DNA of 64,000 bases from Apostichopus japonicus (lineage: Eukaryota > Echinodermata > Holothuroidea > Aspidochirotida > Stichopodidae), in NCBI RefSeq assembly GCF_037975245.1, contig NC_092566.1, forward strand, positions 8,040,001 to 8,104,000, in the 5' to 3' direction. Positions 31,397 to 48,894 of the stretch are shown here, in pieces. Each line of letters opens with the position of its first letter. Within the stretch, counting starts at the first letter, position 1. A program made the translations under genes and the position numbers. The notes below the pieces were generated by a model. It made no database searches, was not told the DNA's origin, and was given only the letters and a program-made list of their open reading frames with translations.

Positions 31397-34300
31397 ATGG
31401 CTGTCGAAAAGACAGCGAGATTGGACAAAAAGCACGGATTTTTAAGACAAATTATTAAGAATCAAATAGACAGGTAATTATTGTTTTTTAATCCAGAAAT
31501 TAGCGTGCGGGATGCTTGGGTTACCTCCGACTGTGACTAACTTACAGTTACACCTACGCCGTCTCATCGCATTGACACAACATAGGGAGCATTTTCGCGA
31601 AGTAGAATCTAAGATTTCACATGTGCAAAAACTAAAACAAAATTGAAATGTTTCAACAATGAAGGACATTGACGAGCAGGCACAAAGAGCACCGACTTCA
31701 TGACCTTTTACATTTTGTATTCTGCAAGTTACCATTACTTCCAGGGAACAATTTAGTCTTCAAATTTTGTGTTGCAGTTTTGAAAGTTCAGAATTTTGTC
31801 TCTATACTGTTAATGTGTTATGGTTCCTGTATAAAAAAACGAGGTGATTATTCGCAGGGCAGCCCGGCATTTAAAGGACAAACACACCTTATTCGCAGGG
31901 CTGTGACGATTTTGAAAATAGGTTTATTATTAGGTTTTGCTATTGATACCAGTCAGTTCATGGGCCTTGAAAAGCCACCTTTTGGGCCCAAATAGTCTTA
32001 GCCACTTCATAAGCTAATTTTTGGAACCCCAGCAATTCAATTTTAAAAGCTTTATTTTAAGGGAGCTTATCTTGGGATTCCCCAAAAGCCGATATTGCCT
32101 GAAAGCCAATATGGTGAAGGGTGTGACACCCCCCCTCCCACACCTTTACATGCAAATGAGCAGTCACTCTGCAAAAACAAAGGTGAAAATGAGGGATGAC
32201 ATTTTTTATGTTGGCGGTACTAATGCTAGACTGGTTCAATCTTAAGGCCCTAGGCTCCCAAAACCAATCCTAACAGCATTAAGATAGGAATCCCAAAGGC
32301 CAATAAATTCCTCAAAATATAGAGGCTCGATCCCAATTAAGACTCAAAAAGATAGCTGGTGCTCAGAAGCAAACTCGAATAGCCCCAAAAATTACTGAGC
32401 CCGTTAACCCAGCCTAAGGCTGCCCTGTGAATAAGGTGTATGTGTCTGGCTATTCGCAGGGCAGCCCTGCAAATAAGATGCTTGTGTCTGGCTATTCACA
32501 GGGCTGCCCTGCGAATAAGGTGTATGTGTCTGGCTATTCGCAGGGCTGCCCTGTGAATAAGATACTTGTGTCCGGCTATTCACAGGGCTGCCCTGTGAAT
32601 AAGGTCTATGTGTCTGGCTATTCGCAGGGCTGCCCTGCGAATAAGCCCCACCATAAAAAAATCCACTATACGTCTCTTTGACTTGTATAGTAAAGGCTTC
32701 ATAATTGACGCACCCCCGTAATTGACGCACCTTCAGTTATTACTAGCAACGAAACAGCAGGCCACCTAAACTTTTTGCAGTCAAGCAGAATTACATATGT
32801 CATGAGTTTGAATCCATTTCAGCTATTTGCTGACCAAATTGTGGTATTTCTTAAGCTTTTAACACCCTCCCCCCAGTTTTACACATTTTTTTGACATTTG
32901 GAAATCTTACTCCCAAAAAATAACCAACATTACTTCAATATGATACAACTACTCTCCGGGACCTGACCTGTCTGAGCTTAGAGGTTCAGAGTATAGCAAA
33001 CAGCATCCAAAGTCAATGGATGTATACTTATGCCTACACTACAGTTAGCTTATCGAAGAATGTGTCAATTTAGGGGTATGAAAGAACTTGACACAGCAGA
33101 CATTTTGTGGTCAAATTCTTCTCAATTGTACGTTGCGTAGGCACAGAACAATAAATATTTTGAGATCATTACATTTGTGAGGAACTACACATATGAAAAA
33201 TGCATGCAGTTGAGTGATTTTGATTTTATGTTGACAGACATCGTCAATCCAATCCTTAGGTGCGTCAATTATGAGCCCACCATGCTATAGCATTTTGCTA
33301 AGTGTTAATTTAAAATTTATTCCCTGCCTAATAAAGGGGTAAGGCTGTAACAGTGTCACTAATGAGCATGTACTACTTGAACTCATGGAATGTTTTCTTA
33401 CATTGACAATCCATTTTTTTTTTTGGGGGGACTTAGAGATGAGTATGACAAAGAAGTGAAAGCCCAACGCCAACAGCAAAGAAGGTCTAGAAGCCAAGCT
33501 TGGAAACGTCCGGACAAGAATATCTATTCCCCGCCCAAGAAAGTTGCTACATCAGAAGATGAAAAAAGTAAAGTATCTATGAAAAATATTTCCTTTGGAA
33601 TGCTAAATGTCTGCAGAACCAATAGGGATTGATACAGTATTTGAATTTTACTTATTTACAAAGATATAGCTTTGTATAGTACAATATGCTTATCCTCAAA
33701 GTTGTACTCTCTCTTATACCAGTACTAGTGATAGAACCCTTGAAATGAATATACGCTTTTCCTTTATTTTTTTTTATTTGTCTTGGATACAAACACAATT
33801 CAGTCGTTTCAACCTCATCTCATCAGAATAAAATATGACTTCAGTTGTTCTTGGTTTTTTCTTTTGTTATCAAAGTCAAGTTGATAAGTTATAGACTGTT
33901 GAAAATGGATCCTAGGAGTCCATGCTTACCTCTTTAATATAGTTTAAGCTTTGAGAAATGACCGTTTGAAAGGATAGTCCAGAAGGTAAGTAGTTTGACT
34001 TAGGGAGGAAGATATCCAGTGCTTACGTACTATGTTGACAGTTCAAATGACTACAACTGCTAAGAACTGCCAATTGCTAAAGTTGTTTCAAAAGTGAACT
34101 TCAAGGGAAATAGACCTGTGTGATGTCATAGTGACACGCTGACAATTTAAGTACAGTAGGTAATCCTGTCATACCATATGGGAATGAAAAGTTAACGATA
34201 TATATATGGAGGGTATCCAAATTTTGATACATCATCACAAGTTAGAAGAAGATAATTTGATGAAAATATCGAAGCAAAAGAAGTGAATGCCCTCCAAACC

Positions 34301-35207
34301 AGAAGGGAGATTGAAACAGTAATACAGTAAATTTTGTTTAGACTATGATACTGTTTGTCAATTTATTTAATTCATCTCTTTATATTTCATCTAAAAGTAA
34401 ATCTCTCACGTACCTCTTTGTTTTCTTTACTCACTTAGCCGAGGACCTTCCAAAGAAAGAAGAAGTACTAGAAGTACAGTTTGAAAATCAACAAGCTGTA
34501 ATAATATGCTACATGATGTATAAGGTAAATTGAACCACTCTGGCCTTATCCTCTCACCTGAGGTGAAGCTGTTAAGAACAGATATGAACCTGAGATGCTG
34601 TAGACTAACCTACCAGACCCCCCCCCAACCTCCCTTACCCTCCCATATCCATCCCCATCTTAAAACAGCTTTGTCTTTATTTCACATTTACCTTCTGAAA
34701 GTCTTAAACATCTCATTTTTAATAAACATAGTCATGTTTGTAGCGATGCCTTCTTTCATGCTCACAGTCACCATATGCTAAGCAGTGCTGGGCTGCAGAG
34801 ATCAACGACATAATGAAAAGTTTCTCATAAATGGAGAATCTGTTGTATTGATCATGCCAATTATCAGAATTGATTAATTAATTTGTCTTAAATTCACATT
34901 GGCTCTTCTTCTTGTTTTTTACTCCATATAATTGGTTTTACTGCAAATTCCTTAACTGTACCTGTCGCTGTAATATAGTTTGAAGTGTTGTCTCGCTAGG
35001 TGAGAAATGCATTTATAATTACTTCTAACAATTTGATGTGATCGATAGTTAATCTCACCTTTTTTTATAAAATTCTGACGATAGGGTGATCATCCGAGGC
35101 AAGTCGCCAAAACGATTGGCAGGAAACAGCAACTTCCGCAATTGGAAATCCAAGCGTTGGCTGAGATAATCACAGAAGAGTTGGCAAACTTAAAGACTGG
35201 GACCTGA
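31397..35207 (+). CDS. C2orf68: UPF0561 / C2orf68 homologue, complete four-exon gene
   Basis: The exons are 31397-31473, 33437-33567, 34439-34524 and 35085-35207 (TGA), joined in phases 2, 1 and 0 to give 138 residues. Human C2orf68 is slightly longer (about 166). The N-terminal part is HGFLRQIIKNQIDRDEYDKE, which matches the conserved UPF0561 signature (H-G-F, then N-Q-I-x-R-D-x-Y-D-K). It is followed by a basic Arg/Gln-rich stretch and an SPPKK segment. The C-terminus has GDHPRQVAKTI and ends in an E-I-I-T-E-E-L-A helix, as in the family. The family has no known biochemical function and no signal peptide or membrane helix is visible. The start ATG lies in GCCATGG, a good initiation context. 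Intron 1 carries a palindromic minisatellite and a MITE-like element. Confidence 0.87.
31845..31910. repeat. Isolated ATTCGCAGGGC palindrome units
   Basis: Two copies of TTATTCGCAGGGC separated by about 40 bp, the same word that forms the array at 32418-32645. Confidence 0.6.
32418..32645. repeat. 42-bp minisatellite built on a 23-bp palindrome
   Basis: About five and a half copies of a 42-bp unit, each holding ATTCGCAGGGC-W-GCCCTGCGAAT (W = A or T), joined by a GTGTATGTGTCTGGCT-type linker. Because the unit is palindromic, both strands give long repetitive frames (32404-32730 minus, 32427-32681 plus); neither is a plausible gene. It lies in intron 1 of the C2orf68 homologue. Confidence 0.9.
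32699..33274. mobile_element. MITE-like element with 16-bp inverted ends
   Basis: TCATAATTGACGCACC at 32699-32714 is answered by GGTGCGTCAATTATGA at 33259-33274. A further AATTGACGCACC lies just inside the left end. No coding frame is present and I see no clear target duplication, so the superfamily is undetermined. Confidence 0.65.
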
Positions 35208-36040
35208 AGGGATTACTGGGAAGCGTAGAACCCACGAGAGAAGCAACGGTAGATGAAAGAGGGAAGTTCTTCCTTTGGCAGTTTGGTACAGTAAATGTTA
35301 CTGGTGGTCAGTTATGTCGGTACCTGGTAATATGTTCTCAGATGATGAAATTGACTCATTTTATTGTTCACAAATGCAGTTTGAAGAAGAGAAGATGTTC
35401 GAAGAATACAGTTCATAGATTGGCAGATTGGTGTTGCCTGGCTCAGAGCATATTACTGGCAACCTTTTGTCTGTCATGATGATGGAAGTTGTTTTGCAAT
35501 ACTGCAACACCTCTCTTCATTTTTCTCAACCATGGCATCAAGGTTAGACACAGACCTGCCAACCTGTCTTGTGCCTAAGTAGGGAGATTAATAATTTTCC
35601 ACCCCAAAAGTTGGGAGACTAGAAGAAAAATATACTTATGAAGAATTGGACAAAATCCAACTAAAACAAGATGCCCGTAAAAAAAGTGATATAGAAACAT
35701 TTTGGGGTTTTACACATCACCCCTGCAGTGATACAGGCTACATAAAAATGTCTCCCTAACCACAGGGATGCAGAATGGTATGGTATAAGCATCTTATGTG
35801 ATTAATTCCCCAAAACACAAAGTGGATTTTCTTGACATTTCTAATGCATGTAAAACAGAAGCATGACGCCCATGTTTGATCGCACTTTAGAAAAAAAAAG
35901 AAATTGTCAATCAAATTTTGCTGGGAGGTTAGAACATAAAAATTGTGAGAGTGCAAGATTGCTTTAAATAAAACAGAAGGTAAAAATTGGAGAATTGACA
36001 CGAGAAAGAGATCTCTCATCAACAATCCTAACAAATGTAG
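35208..36040. other. Intergenic, probable 3' region of C2orf68 homologue
   Basis: No coding exon was recognised. The first few hundred bases are likely 3' UTR. I did not find a decisive polyadenylation signal close to the stop. Confidence 0.45.
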
Positions 36041-36048
36041 GTATCTCC

Positions 36049-36701
36049 CAAGGGCGGCGGAAGCACTTTTAATGTGGGGGGGCACCGACACCAAAGGGCA
36101 CTTTGCAGAAATTCGATTGGACTGATGCAGCCTTATATTTAGTACCCTTTATAACTCTTATTATCTTATTTGCGTATACACATCACTCTATCAACGCCGC
36201 CGCCCCCCCCCCCCCCCTCAAGGAAATTATGCATACTAGCACTGCAATATCCAATGTGCAAATTGGGAAACAAGGAACAGGTTTTCTTTTGAGACAAGAT
36301 GAGGTGAAATCATGCTAGTTGCTAATGTAGGAATCTTCCGAATTAGAGTTTATTTCTTGTCAATATCTTAACAAATTGTTTCCATTCGAAATAGCTTTGA
36401 GTTTGACCCACAGAAATTCATTAAAAGTCAGGGGCGTAGCCAGGATTTGCAAAGTTGTATGCACGACTATCTGAGCGGAGCGCCACCATCGGTTGGCGCG
36501 GAGCGTGCAAGAAAATTTTTACAGTTTTACAAACCCCTCAGATGGCTGGAAACGGCCTTTCCCGAGTTCACATTCTCGTTCCGTGGCCTCTTGCTAACTT
36601 GAGACACCTAAATTTGTATGTAGAAAAAGGGCACATTTTTAACCTGAGGAAAAGTGGGGGGGCACGTGCCCCCTGTGCCCCCCCCGGTTCCGCCGCCCTT
36701 G
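36049..36701. mobile_element. hAT-like non-autonomous element with 8-bp target duplication
   Basis: The termini are CAAGGGCGGCGGAAGC and GGTTCCGCCGCCCTTG (14 of 16 inverted), flanked by GTATCTCC at 36041-36048 and 36702-36709. Poly-G and poly-C runs sit just inside the ends. A second terminus-like word, CAGGGGCGTAGCCAGG (near 36430), suggests a nested or chimeric element. Frames at 36103 and 36455 lie inside and are not genes. Confidence 0.85.
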
Positions 36702-36709
36702 GTATCTCC

Positions 36710-39700
36710 TATGTTGGATGATCTGTTGTGACAGCAACATGTCCCAACAGTTGGTTTCTGTTCTAAACTAATTCACTCTTTAATTGAAAGAAGTAGATCC
36801 TGTCCTTAATATTTAACTGAACATTTGTCATATAAAGGTAAATGTGACTTTGTGACTGTTTCAGAGTACTTTTTCAATAAGTCTGAGAATCAACAGAAGT
36901 TAACAGAGGCCGTCAGGTGTATGGTAGCTGTTTCTGTATGAAGTCCTTATATGAAGGAAAGGTGTCCTAAATTCACAACTAGTACAATGCCCAGACTGAA
37001 TTTGTTTTGCATTGGTAGGCAAAGTGCCTTGCTATTTGTAGGATCTTTCATGTGGATTCTTATTTTGAAAGCATCAAGGGGATATGTTGCTGTATGCAGA
37101 ATAGGAGTCATCTTATCAGAAAGTTAGAGATTTAAGCCTTAAATGGTCGAACTGGTATTTTTTTTACTTTCCTTTTATCTTTTGATAAGGGTGACTTCAT
37201 GTGTCATATAAAGGATTCCTTGAGTTAAACCGATACTTTCAAACTGTAATGTTACGGTTATTTAGGTTCCGAGAGACTAATAATCAAAATAACTATCTAT
37301 GCAAGAACTGAAATACAGTAACATCTCAGCAATGCCAGCAGAAGTCATTGGTGATAGCTATACAGCCCGATGCTAAAACCCTATTTGCGGTCGCCTCGTC
37401 TCAGAACACAAATTTACTTCCCCCTTTGCTTACCTGTCTGCAAAGCAAGTGCATTCTCGCTATTCCAGGTTTTTTCTCAGGGTCAAGTACAGCATTTAAA
37501 GTAAAACATTCAAGTAGAAGGCTAAGGTAACTCTTTGCTTGACACAGACAGAAACTGACAGTTATCAGTACTATAAAATGAGTTTCCGCAAAGTCGCTGT
37601 TAATGGTTTGGCTTAAAACATTCTAATGAACAAATTTCAGCAAACAAAGATTTGGTTTGCAAATAAGATTGAAACTTCAGGAAGGCGGGTTAAAAGTAAC
37701 TTATGCAAACTGCCATTTTCTACCAGATAGTATGAGCCGAAAGTCTTCTTTCTCTTTTGTTGTTGTTATGGCAGCTGAGATGGTTTTTAACAGTTTAAAG
37801 CTTTCTTATTACAACTTTATGTGCAAAATAATAACTAGTTTACTCCACATGGTGCAATAGTAACAGAATATCTTCTTGTAACTATTTCCATTTTTCTGAA
37901 AGCCAAACAAACTTGCAATCAGCATCTGCCATCTCTGCCTCGTATTTACTTCCACATGTCTTTTATAAGGTGAAACTACCTGCGTAGCATTTGAGTTTGG
38001 AGAGCCTGTGAGGAGCAGAAGAGATCTACAGTTTGCAAAATTTACTGTGCTTACACATGCCTTGCACCTGTGCACATCATAAAGTGGTAACAACAAATAA
38101 TGTATCATACATGGCTGAATTTGGAAGTGTTTAAGAGTTTTGTAATTTTAATTTATTTGAAAACTCCTTTTTCTCACCAAGCCATGCCCCAACCAGGGAT
38201 TTTTATACTCAGTCGGGGAGGAAGATGAACACTCCTCCCAGCTACATTCCTATTTTCAACCAGACACCAAATTCAAGAGTATTACCACAACTGTGTGCCA
38301 CAGTACCACAACAGTATTACCACAACCAGGTCGACCAGGGGTTTAACTCCTTTTGATTTGACTTACACCTAATGTCAGCCTCGGAATGTAACATCTCATG
38401 TCTAATCTTTTGACGAGGGACGACTCATGTACAGTTGGCTCCAACAACCAAGTTTAAAATTATAAAATCCTTGATTTGCCTCTGGCCCGTGCAGAAATGT
38501 TCATGTCCCTATCATACTGTACCTAAAATGGAGCTTGGAATTTATCCCCCCCCCCCCCGACAAATTCTGCACAATATTTAAATCCAGCATGGTTAGGTCA
38601 CATTTTTCAGGTTTTGAATACTGCCAATACTTCAGTTGCAATTTTTAGTTTACAGTGATGATTTTTGCTATGTTCTTCAAAGAAAAGTCAAAATGGACAA
38701 AAAAATATGTTAAAACAGGAATTGAGGTGACAAACTCAGCCCAAAGGATGCATTTTAATTTTACAGCTAAGTTTCAAAGGTTTTTCTTTCACTATTTGTA
38801 AATCTGATTTGCTTTGTATTTATAATATTTGATGTGGATGTGCAATAAATTTTATTGTGTACCTCTATACTTGATGTCTTTTATTTATTCCATGTTCTAA
38901 CGGTTAATAGGAAATATTTTGAAGCTTTTAGCACCCTTTTACATAAAAATATTTAGAATTTTTTTATTATTGCTAACCCCTCTTTAATGTGCAACTTTGT
39001 GAAGTAAGTTGACTAGGAACGGGGATGAAGGCTGAGCCAACATAAGCATTGAACTTGCAATAATTGAAGTAAAACTCCCTTTAAGCCAGAAAGTTTCCAA
39101 TGCATGTGTAAGGGCCCCCCCCCCCAAAAAAAAGAAAAAAATACTGTACTAAAATATACCAATATGCCTTACATTCTAGCCAGAAGACTTATCAAGGTAA
39201 AATCAAGTGAATTCAATATCAGTCTGGGAAGGGAGAGGAAGTTTATCCTGAAATGATCACCATCCACCTGCACTTTCACATATAAAGTTCAAATTTTCAA
39301 GATGCTTTTCGACGGAGGATTGCTTACGAGAAGTAGTATGCATTTTTGGCTGTTTATTTGCTAAATAGAAGTAGTAGCATTTTCAGCTACTGGTGTATTT
39401 GTGAAACACTTTTTGCATTTGCCAAATCTGGCCAGCATGACTTAAATAGAGATTGCAAACTTGACCAAACCAAACGCCTTTGAAATGAAACTTGACCAAC
39501 CAAAGCTATGGAAATGACCGGAATTCTTAAAGGAAAGGTCTTAAGTATTGCCCCCCAAATAGGCTAAGAATGTGGCCACCCATGCTCAAATTTCAGTGAC
39601 TTATGCTGCCAATCTAAAGGGTTTGAACGACACCAATGTATCCAATTGTCTTTTCTAATAGTTATGTTTGAGAAGAATGGAAGCCCAGATCCTCAAGGAA

Positions 39701-40181
39701 CTTCAGTATTTTGGAAAAGTTATAGCAAACTTTAGGAAACTCAAATGTTAGGCCAATATATATGACCTTTAAGACGACAAACTTTACCTGAAGAAGTTCA
39801 TAAAGAACCTTCAAAAAGTTTAAGTATTTTGAACTTACAATATTAAAAGGGAAAAAGGCGAAAGAAAACCAAACTAAACGAAAATAACAAATATGAAATT
39901 GTTTTCTCTCTCATGTTTTCAAACAAATGTCAATATTAAAGGGAAGGTTGGATACATGAAATACAAAAAATGGTATGTACACAGATTCCATGTAACGCTG
40001 GAAAAGTTATGCAACACATCACACAGCATTGAAACTCCTCCTTAAAACTCTTATGACGGGATGAGAGAGATCTTTTAAATGCACACTACATATTTTGAAT
40101 GCATTCTTTGTTGACAAGCACAATAGAGATTACTTCCATCCATCTTCACCTTCCATCTTTGTGTAAATTTTTTTTATCTAG
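36710..40181. other. Intergenic or intronic, no confident exon
   Basis: Two weak candidates exist. On the plus strand, TTTCAG followed by an open 56-nt stretch ending in GCCGTCAG/GTGTAT starts at about 36866. On the minus strand, an open frame between TTAG and CAG/GTAAGC lies at about 37437-37526. Neither matches a known protein, and neither joins in phase to the terminal exon at 40182. Poly-C runs occur near 38547 and 39115. Confidence 0.35.
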
Positions 40182-40324
40182 AGTACGCCCCAAGAGGACC
40201 TAACCGTCGGGTGATATCAGAACAGGCCTCTTTTGAAGAGGTTGGTCCAGCAAATTACCAAGAAGACTTGGAACTATCTGACAAAAGTTCTACTGTAATA
40301 CAGAAAACTATGCCTAATTCTTAA
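40182..40324 (+). CDS. Putative orphan terminal exon
   Basis: After a strong T-rich tract and the acceptor ATCTAG, a phase-1 frame runs 47 codons to TAA. The predicted peptide is hydrophilic (for example YAPRGPNRRVISEQASFEEV, then acidic) and has no domain that I recognise. It looks like the C-terminal tail of a protein whose upstream exons I could not find. It faces the 3' end of PCNA. It could equally be chance. Confidence 0.3.
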
Positions 40325-41075
40325 TCTAAATGTAGTAAATATTAGTGATGGCTTTTAGTGACCTGGTCAATAATAATTAGACTTATGATAGTGTTTGGAC
40401 ACCTCATGGTAATCAAAATTCTGGAGATCTTGTTTTGCAAGACTATCCCTTACACTGAGACAAAGATGTGAAAGCATTTCTATAGCTACACAACAAAATG
40501 AATGTTCCATCCTTGCATGGTTCCAGAGAGAACATTTAATGTTCTCCAGTACCTGTGTACCTGTGTCAGACCTGAGGTCTTTTACTGATAAAATTAGCCG
40601 ATTATTATAATGCATGGTCTCACGACACTAGAAACAGCCACATTCTTGTCCTCCATTTTCATCAGAGTGAATTGATACAAAACTGATGATCGTTAACTCT
40701 CACGCAGATGGCAGTATAAACAGTCATAATTTTGAAAATAATTTCTCCAGCATCTCCCAATTGAACATTAAGCAATGTTCACCATTTTGCTATTGATGCC
40801 AGTTCGAGTATTGTTCTATGTACCAAACGTCCTGTCCCACCCCATCTCCCCCCTTCACCCCAAATCTCTATTCCCTAGTGATACAAATCTGTTGCTCTGG
40901 AGATATTGTTCGGTAAATGTTTTCGTTGGCACGATGGAGTGACCCCTTGACCTGTTAATTAAGCAAGATCTTGTTTGCTTTCTATTGACGACACCACAAA
41001 TATTCCTGTACTAGAAGAAGTGTTTTCCCCAAATCTCTCGATATCTAGTGACGTGAAGCTCTCATGATCTTTGAC

Positions 41076-45731
<4,656 letters not shown>

Positions 45732-45852
45732 TTTGATGATTTTAGGGGTATTTCTTGATTGAAATGAGGAGGGAAAAAAGAAGATCTCAACAGCTGGAGA
45801 CAGACGAGGGAAACAGGTCTTCACGGAAGCGGTGCTGGTACAGGAATGATTG

Positions 45853-45975
45853 TTCGCGCAGTTTTTGATAAAATTAACATTTCGCGCCACGGATGCCACC
45901 GCGGGAAGAGATTTCATTGGTTTACTCTCGACTTGCCACGGATTTCGTGTTTAGACATGCAAATTTCTTCGCGCC
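45853..45975 (-). promoter_or_regulatory. PCNA upstream region: E2F-like motifs and CCAAT box
   Basis: TTTCGCGCC at 45880-45888 matches the E2F consensus TTTSSCGC. TTCGCGC also occurs at 45853-45859 and 45968-45974, and GCGGGAA at 45901-45907. A CCAAT box on the minus strand lies at 45916-45920. All are within 250 bp of the PCNA ATG. PCNA is a classic E2F target, so the cluster is plausible as its G1/S control region. Confidence 0.6.
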
Positions 45976-46709
45976 CTACATGTGATATACATAGCTTCTG
46001 CTTGAGATCGGCAACCATATCACAACTCAAATGCAGGGGACACTTATTACTGTGTGCCGATACCGATAAAAGTTAACTCCGAAGTTGTATGAAAAATAAC
46101 AGTTATTTTGGCAGCAAGGACGTTTATTAACGGCGGTGGTTACAAGGTACAGTCTTTGTTGTAAGGCAACTCCTTTCATGGCGAACTATGTATTATGTAT
46201 ATAGCAATCATGTGTCGACATCATGGGGAGGGGAGGGGGAGGGAGGCGAGGAGGTGGGGGAATGGAAGGAAGTCCCAAACATAATTTTCAGTGTCTGTCT
46301 ACACGTACACTGATTATACCATTATGAAAAATGGTGACAATTTTTTTTTTAAAGAGGCCATGACACGAAAAATCCAACTCATCGAGAGTAACTTCCTCTG
46401 AATCTATGAGAAAATCTATGTTCAAAACTATCCTCAACACCTTGAAAACCTAAAGGACTAATTAGTAATTAACGTTTTAATATTCGCATCCGAAAATAGA
46501 TATCTGAGAATGCGATTTCACAACAAGACAATGATGACGTCATGTTAGGAACACACGTGCAAAGCTCAGGCATGTATCGGATGCGCGACGATCATACCGT
46601 TCCATATACAGTACACGCACATTTACACTGAGAGAACAACCACTGTATTACGCTATATCGTTAGAAATTTCAAGTTTGTTTTACAACTGTTGTAAACTAT
46701 CCGAGAGAA

Positions 46710-46916
46710 ATGCCGGTCCGTTGTGTTGTTGGGGCTGCATAAATATCATTACCCATGCAATTAGCCTTCATCCATGGCTGAAGGACGAAAAAAAACACGG
46801 CGATTATGACCAAGTTAGTGCACAACACCAGCGCCGATTTCACTGGGCCTAGCCAGTATGCAGCTCCGAATGAAGCGAACACTTCACGGAAGCATACTAC
46901 GATCCCTCCTTTTTGT
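46710..46916 (+). pseudogene. Broken THAP zinc-finger domain
   Basis: The frame begins MPVRCVVGAA, the usual THAP start, and then is disrupted. A shifted frame gives SLHPWLKDEKKHGDYDQVSA, resembling the family's S-L-H-x-[WF]-P-K-D-E segment with a conserved Trp later. After a stop, another shift gives VCSS and SEHFTEAYYD, the C-terminal C-x2-H part of the C2CH finger. At least two frameshifts or stops disable it, and the second cysteine of the finger is not visible. Confidence 0.65.
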
Positions 46917-48894
46917 TATGAAATAAAACAAATGGACTTTAACGGTTCGACATAAAAGAGTCATTCTTCTGTCAAGTAATCCACAAAAAAACTACTCTGA
47001 AGACCAGATCGGGGAACAGGAAACCTCCAATGGGGCAAGTGGCGATCCTTAGGAGGTAGCGCGCCGAGCACTAGTAGTACTATAGTATTAGCGTTACTAC
47101 ACTGAAGTCGCAATAGACGAAGAGATTTTACTGTATCATCTAAATTAACACCCCCTTCATTGCTCTATTGTATACTAATAAGCTATGAGGTTAGCTTCAG
47201 AAGCGATGGGTTACATCTTCTCGTGAACAAATCTCAGTGCCCCAATTTATTTCTGGAATATGCTGGATCAGTTAATTATAGCAATAATTTCTTATTCCTA
47301 TTCCAGGAAAACCATTTATTATGTTGTGGAGGGAGGGGGGGGGGGTAATGGGGATGGGTCAAAATAGGTAGGTAAAAAGATTTTATTCCAAAGGTTGTTT
47401 AATTAAATCTCAAAGCGATTTATTTTAAAGTCACAGAGCCAAAAATTCACACAACATAGTTCAAGTGTTAAATCATTGAACAAAATTTATTCAATATCAG
47501 TTCTAGACAGTCATTCTGGTCAATCTGAACTAACATTAACAACAATCATTGTATTATATGACATAAAAGTAAAACTGTACTTTCCATAAACATTATCATT
47601 CTTAAATTACACTAATGTAATTTGTGACATCAAAGGAGGTTAAAAGAAAACAACTTACATGAATTTTTTTGCTTTAAGCCTACAAAGCAGTTGCATGTCC
47701 ATCGCTATCAATCGTTGTTGTGACAAATTAATTAGAATAATCCAGAAGCAAATACAATACAGGGTTATTTAAACCAAGAAACACTGCACGACGCAACTCA
47801 CATGCAAAAATGTTACCCACGCACGACGACACATACAACACTGATGGGCAATGTGAAACACAGCATCACACGCATTAAAACAATCGAAGACCATTAACAG
47901 GGTGTACTGCTGAGTTTTTGAAGAAAGACTACAAAACAAACCAACTGCTGCTGAAGAAACAGTCTAAACATTCAAGAGTTCTGCTGCCTCCATTGGTCTT
48001 TATTATGACTTTTCTGTCAAATATCATTGGTGATATGGATATTTTGGCTTCCAGATTAAAGGTACGAATCAAACGAGGTAAATGCCCCTAAAAAGGTCAA
48101 TGCCCGTTCCCTTATGCACATATTATATGACATCACGGTCACGCCAATACTTGTGTCCAAATGAAAACATGCCTTTTCTTTTATTGTTGATGTTGGGTCT
48201 GGAAAATAACCTTTTCATCCTGAATTAAAAGTCTTGAATTTCAAAATATCAACACTGAGGGAACCCTGACGGATTGATAATCCAACACAATCGTAGTTTA
48301 GAAAGGCTTCCTATACAATGAGTTTTCTCCTGGCAACTTGAATCCAGTGTAATGACCATTGGCTGGAAAATCACTTCTGATCCTTTGGACTGCACATGAT
48401 GGTAGCACAACCCTGACGTGTCTTGCTAGGAACCCCAAGTATCATTGAACCTGTTGACCGTAGGCTATGTATCTGTACTGCCTGGGAAAAAATTTATGAA
48501 AGTTCAAAATGTATTAATGTTGGCCATGATGTCCACAATAACAAGCAGGCACACAATGTACAGTTATGGTTACATTTGTTGTGATTTTACACCTTCCATG
48601 TATCATGAAACATTCTTTTGTTTCAGAAAATTGATTTGCAAAACTCCAGGCCAAAGTACTAGCCAAGTAATAATGAGTATGAAATAACACATATGCCTAC
48701 CTAGCATGGCTGCATAATGCAACTTACATCCCCGAGCCAAACTTTCAGTATGCAACCAACCCTACTAGTACTACACGCTCTACATATGGGTTGTAAGTTA
48801 CCGTAACACAACGCACAATACGGTTTAGGGTGTTCCGCGAATTCCAACAACACATGCACAAAATGGACTGGATTTTGTTTTAAAATGCTTCGTT

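Noticed and set aside
32404-32730. Repetitive frames PYSQGSP on both strands
   Set aside because: Product of the palindromic 42-bp minisatellite, which is open on both strands by composition.
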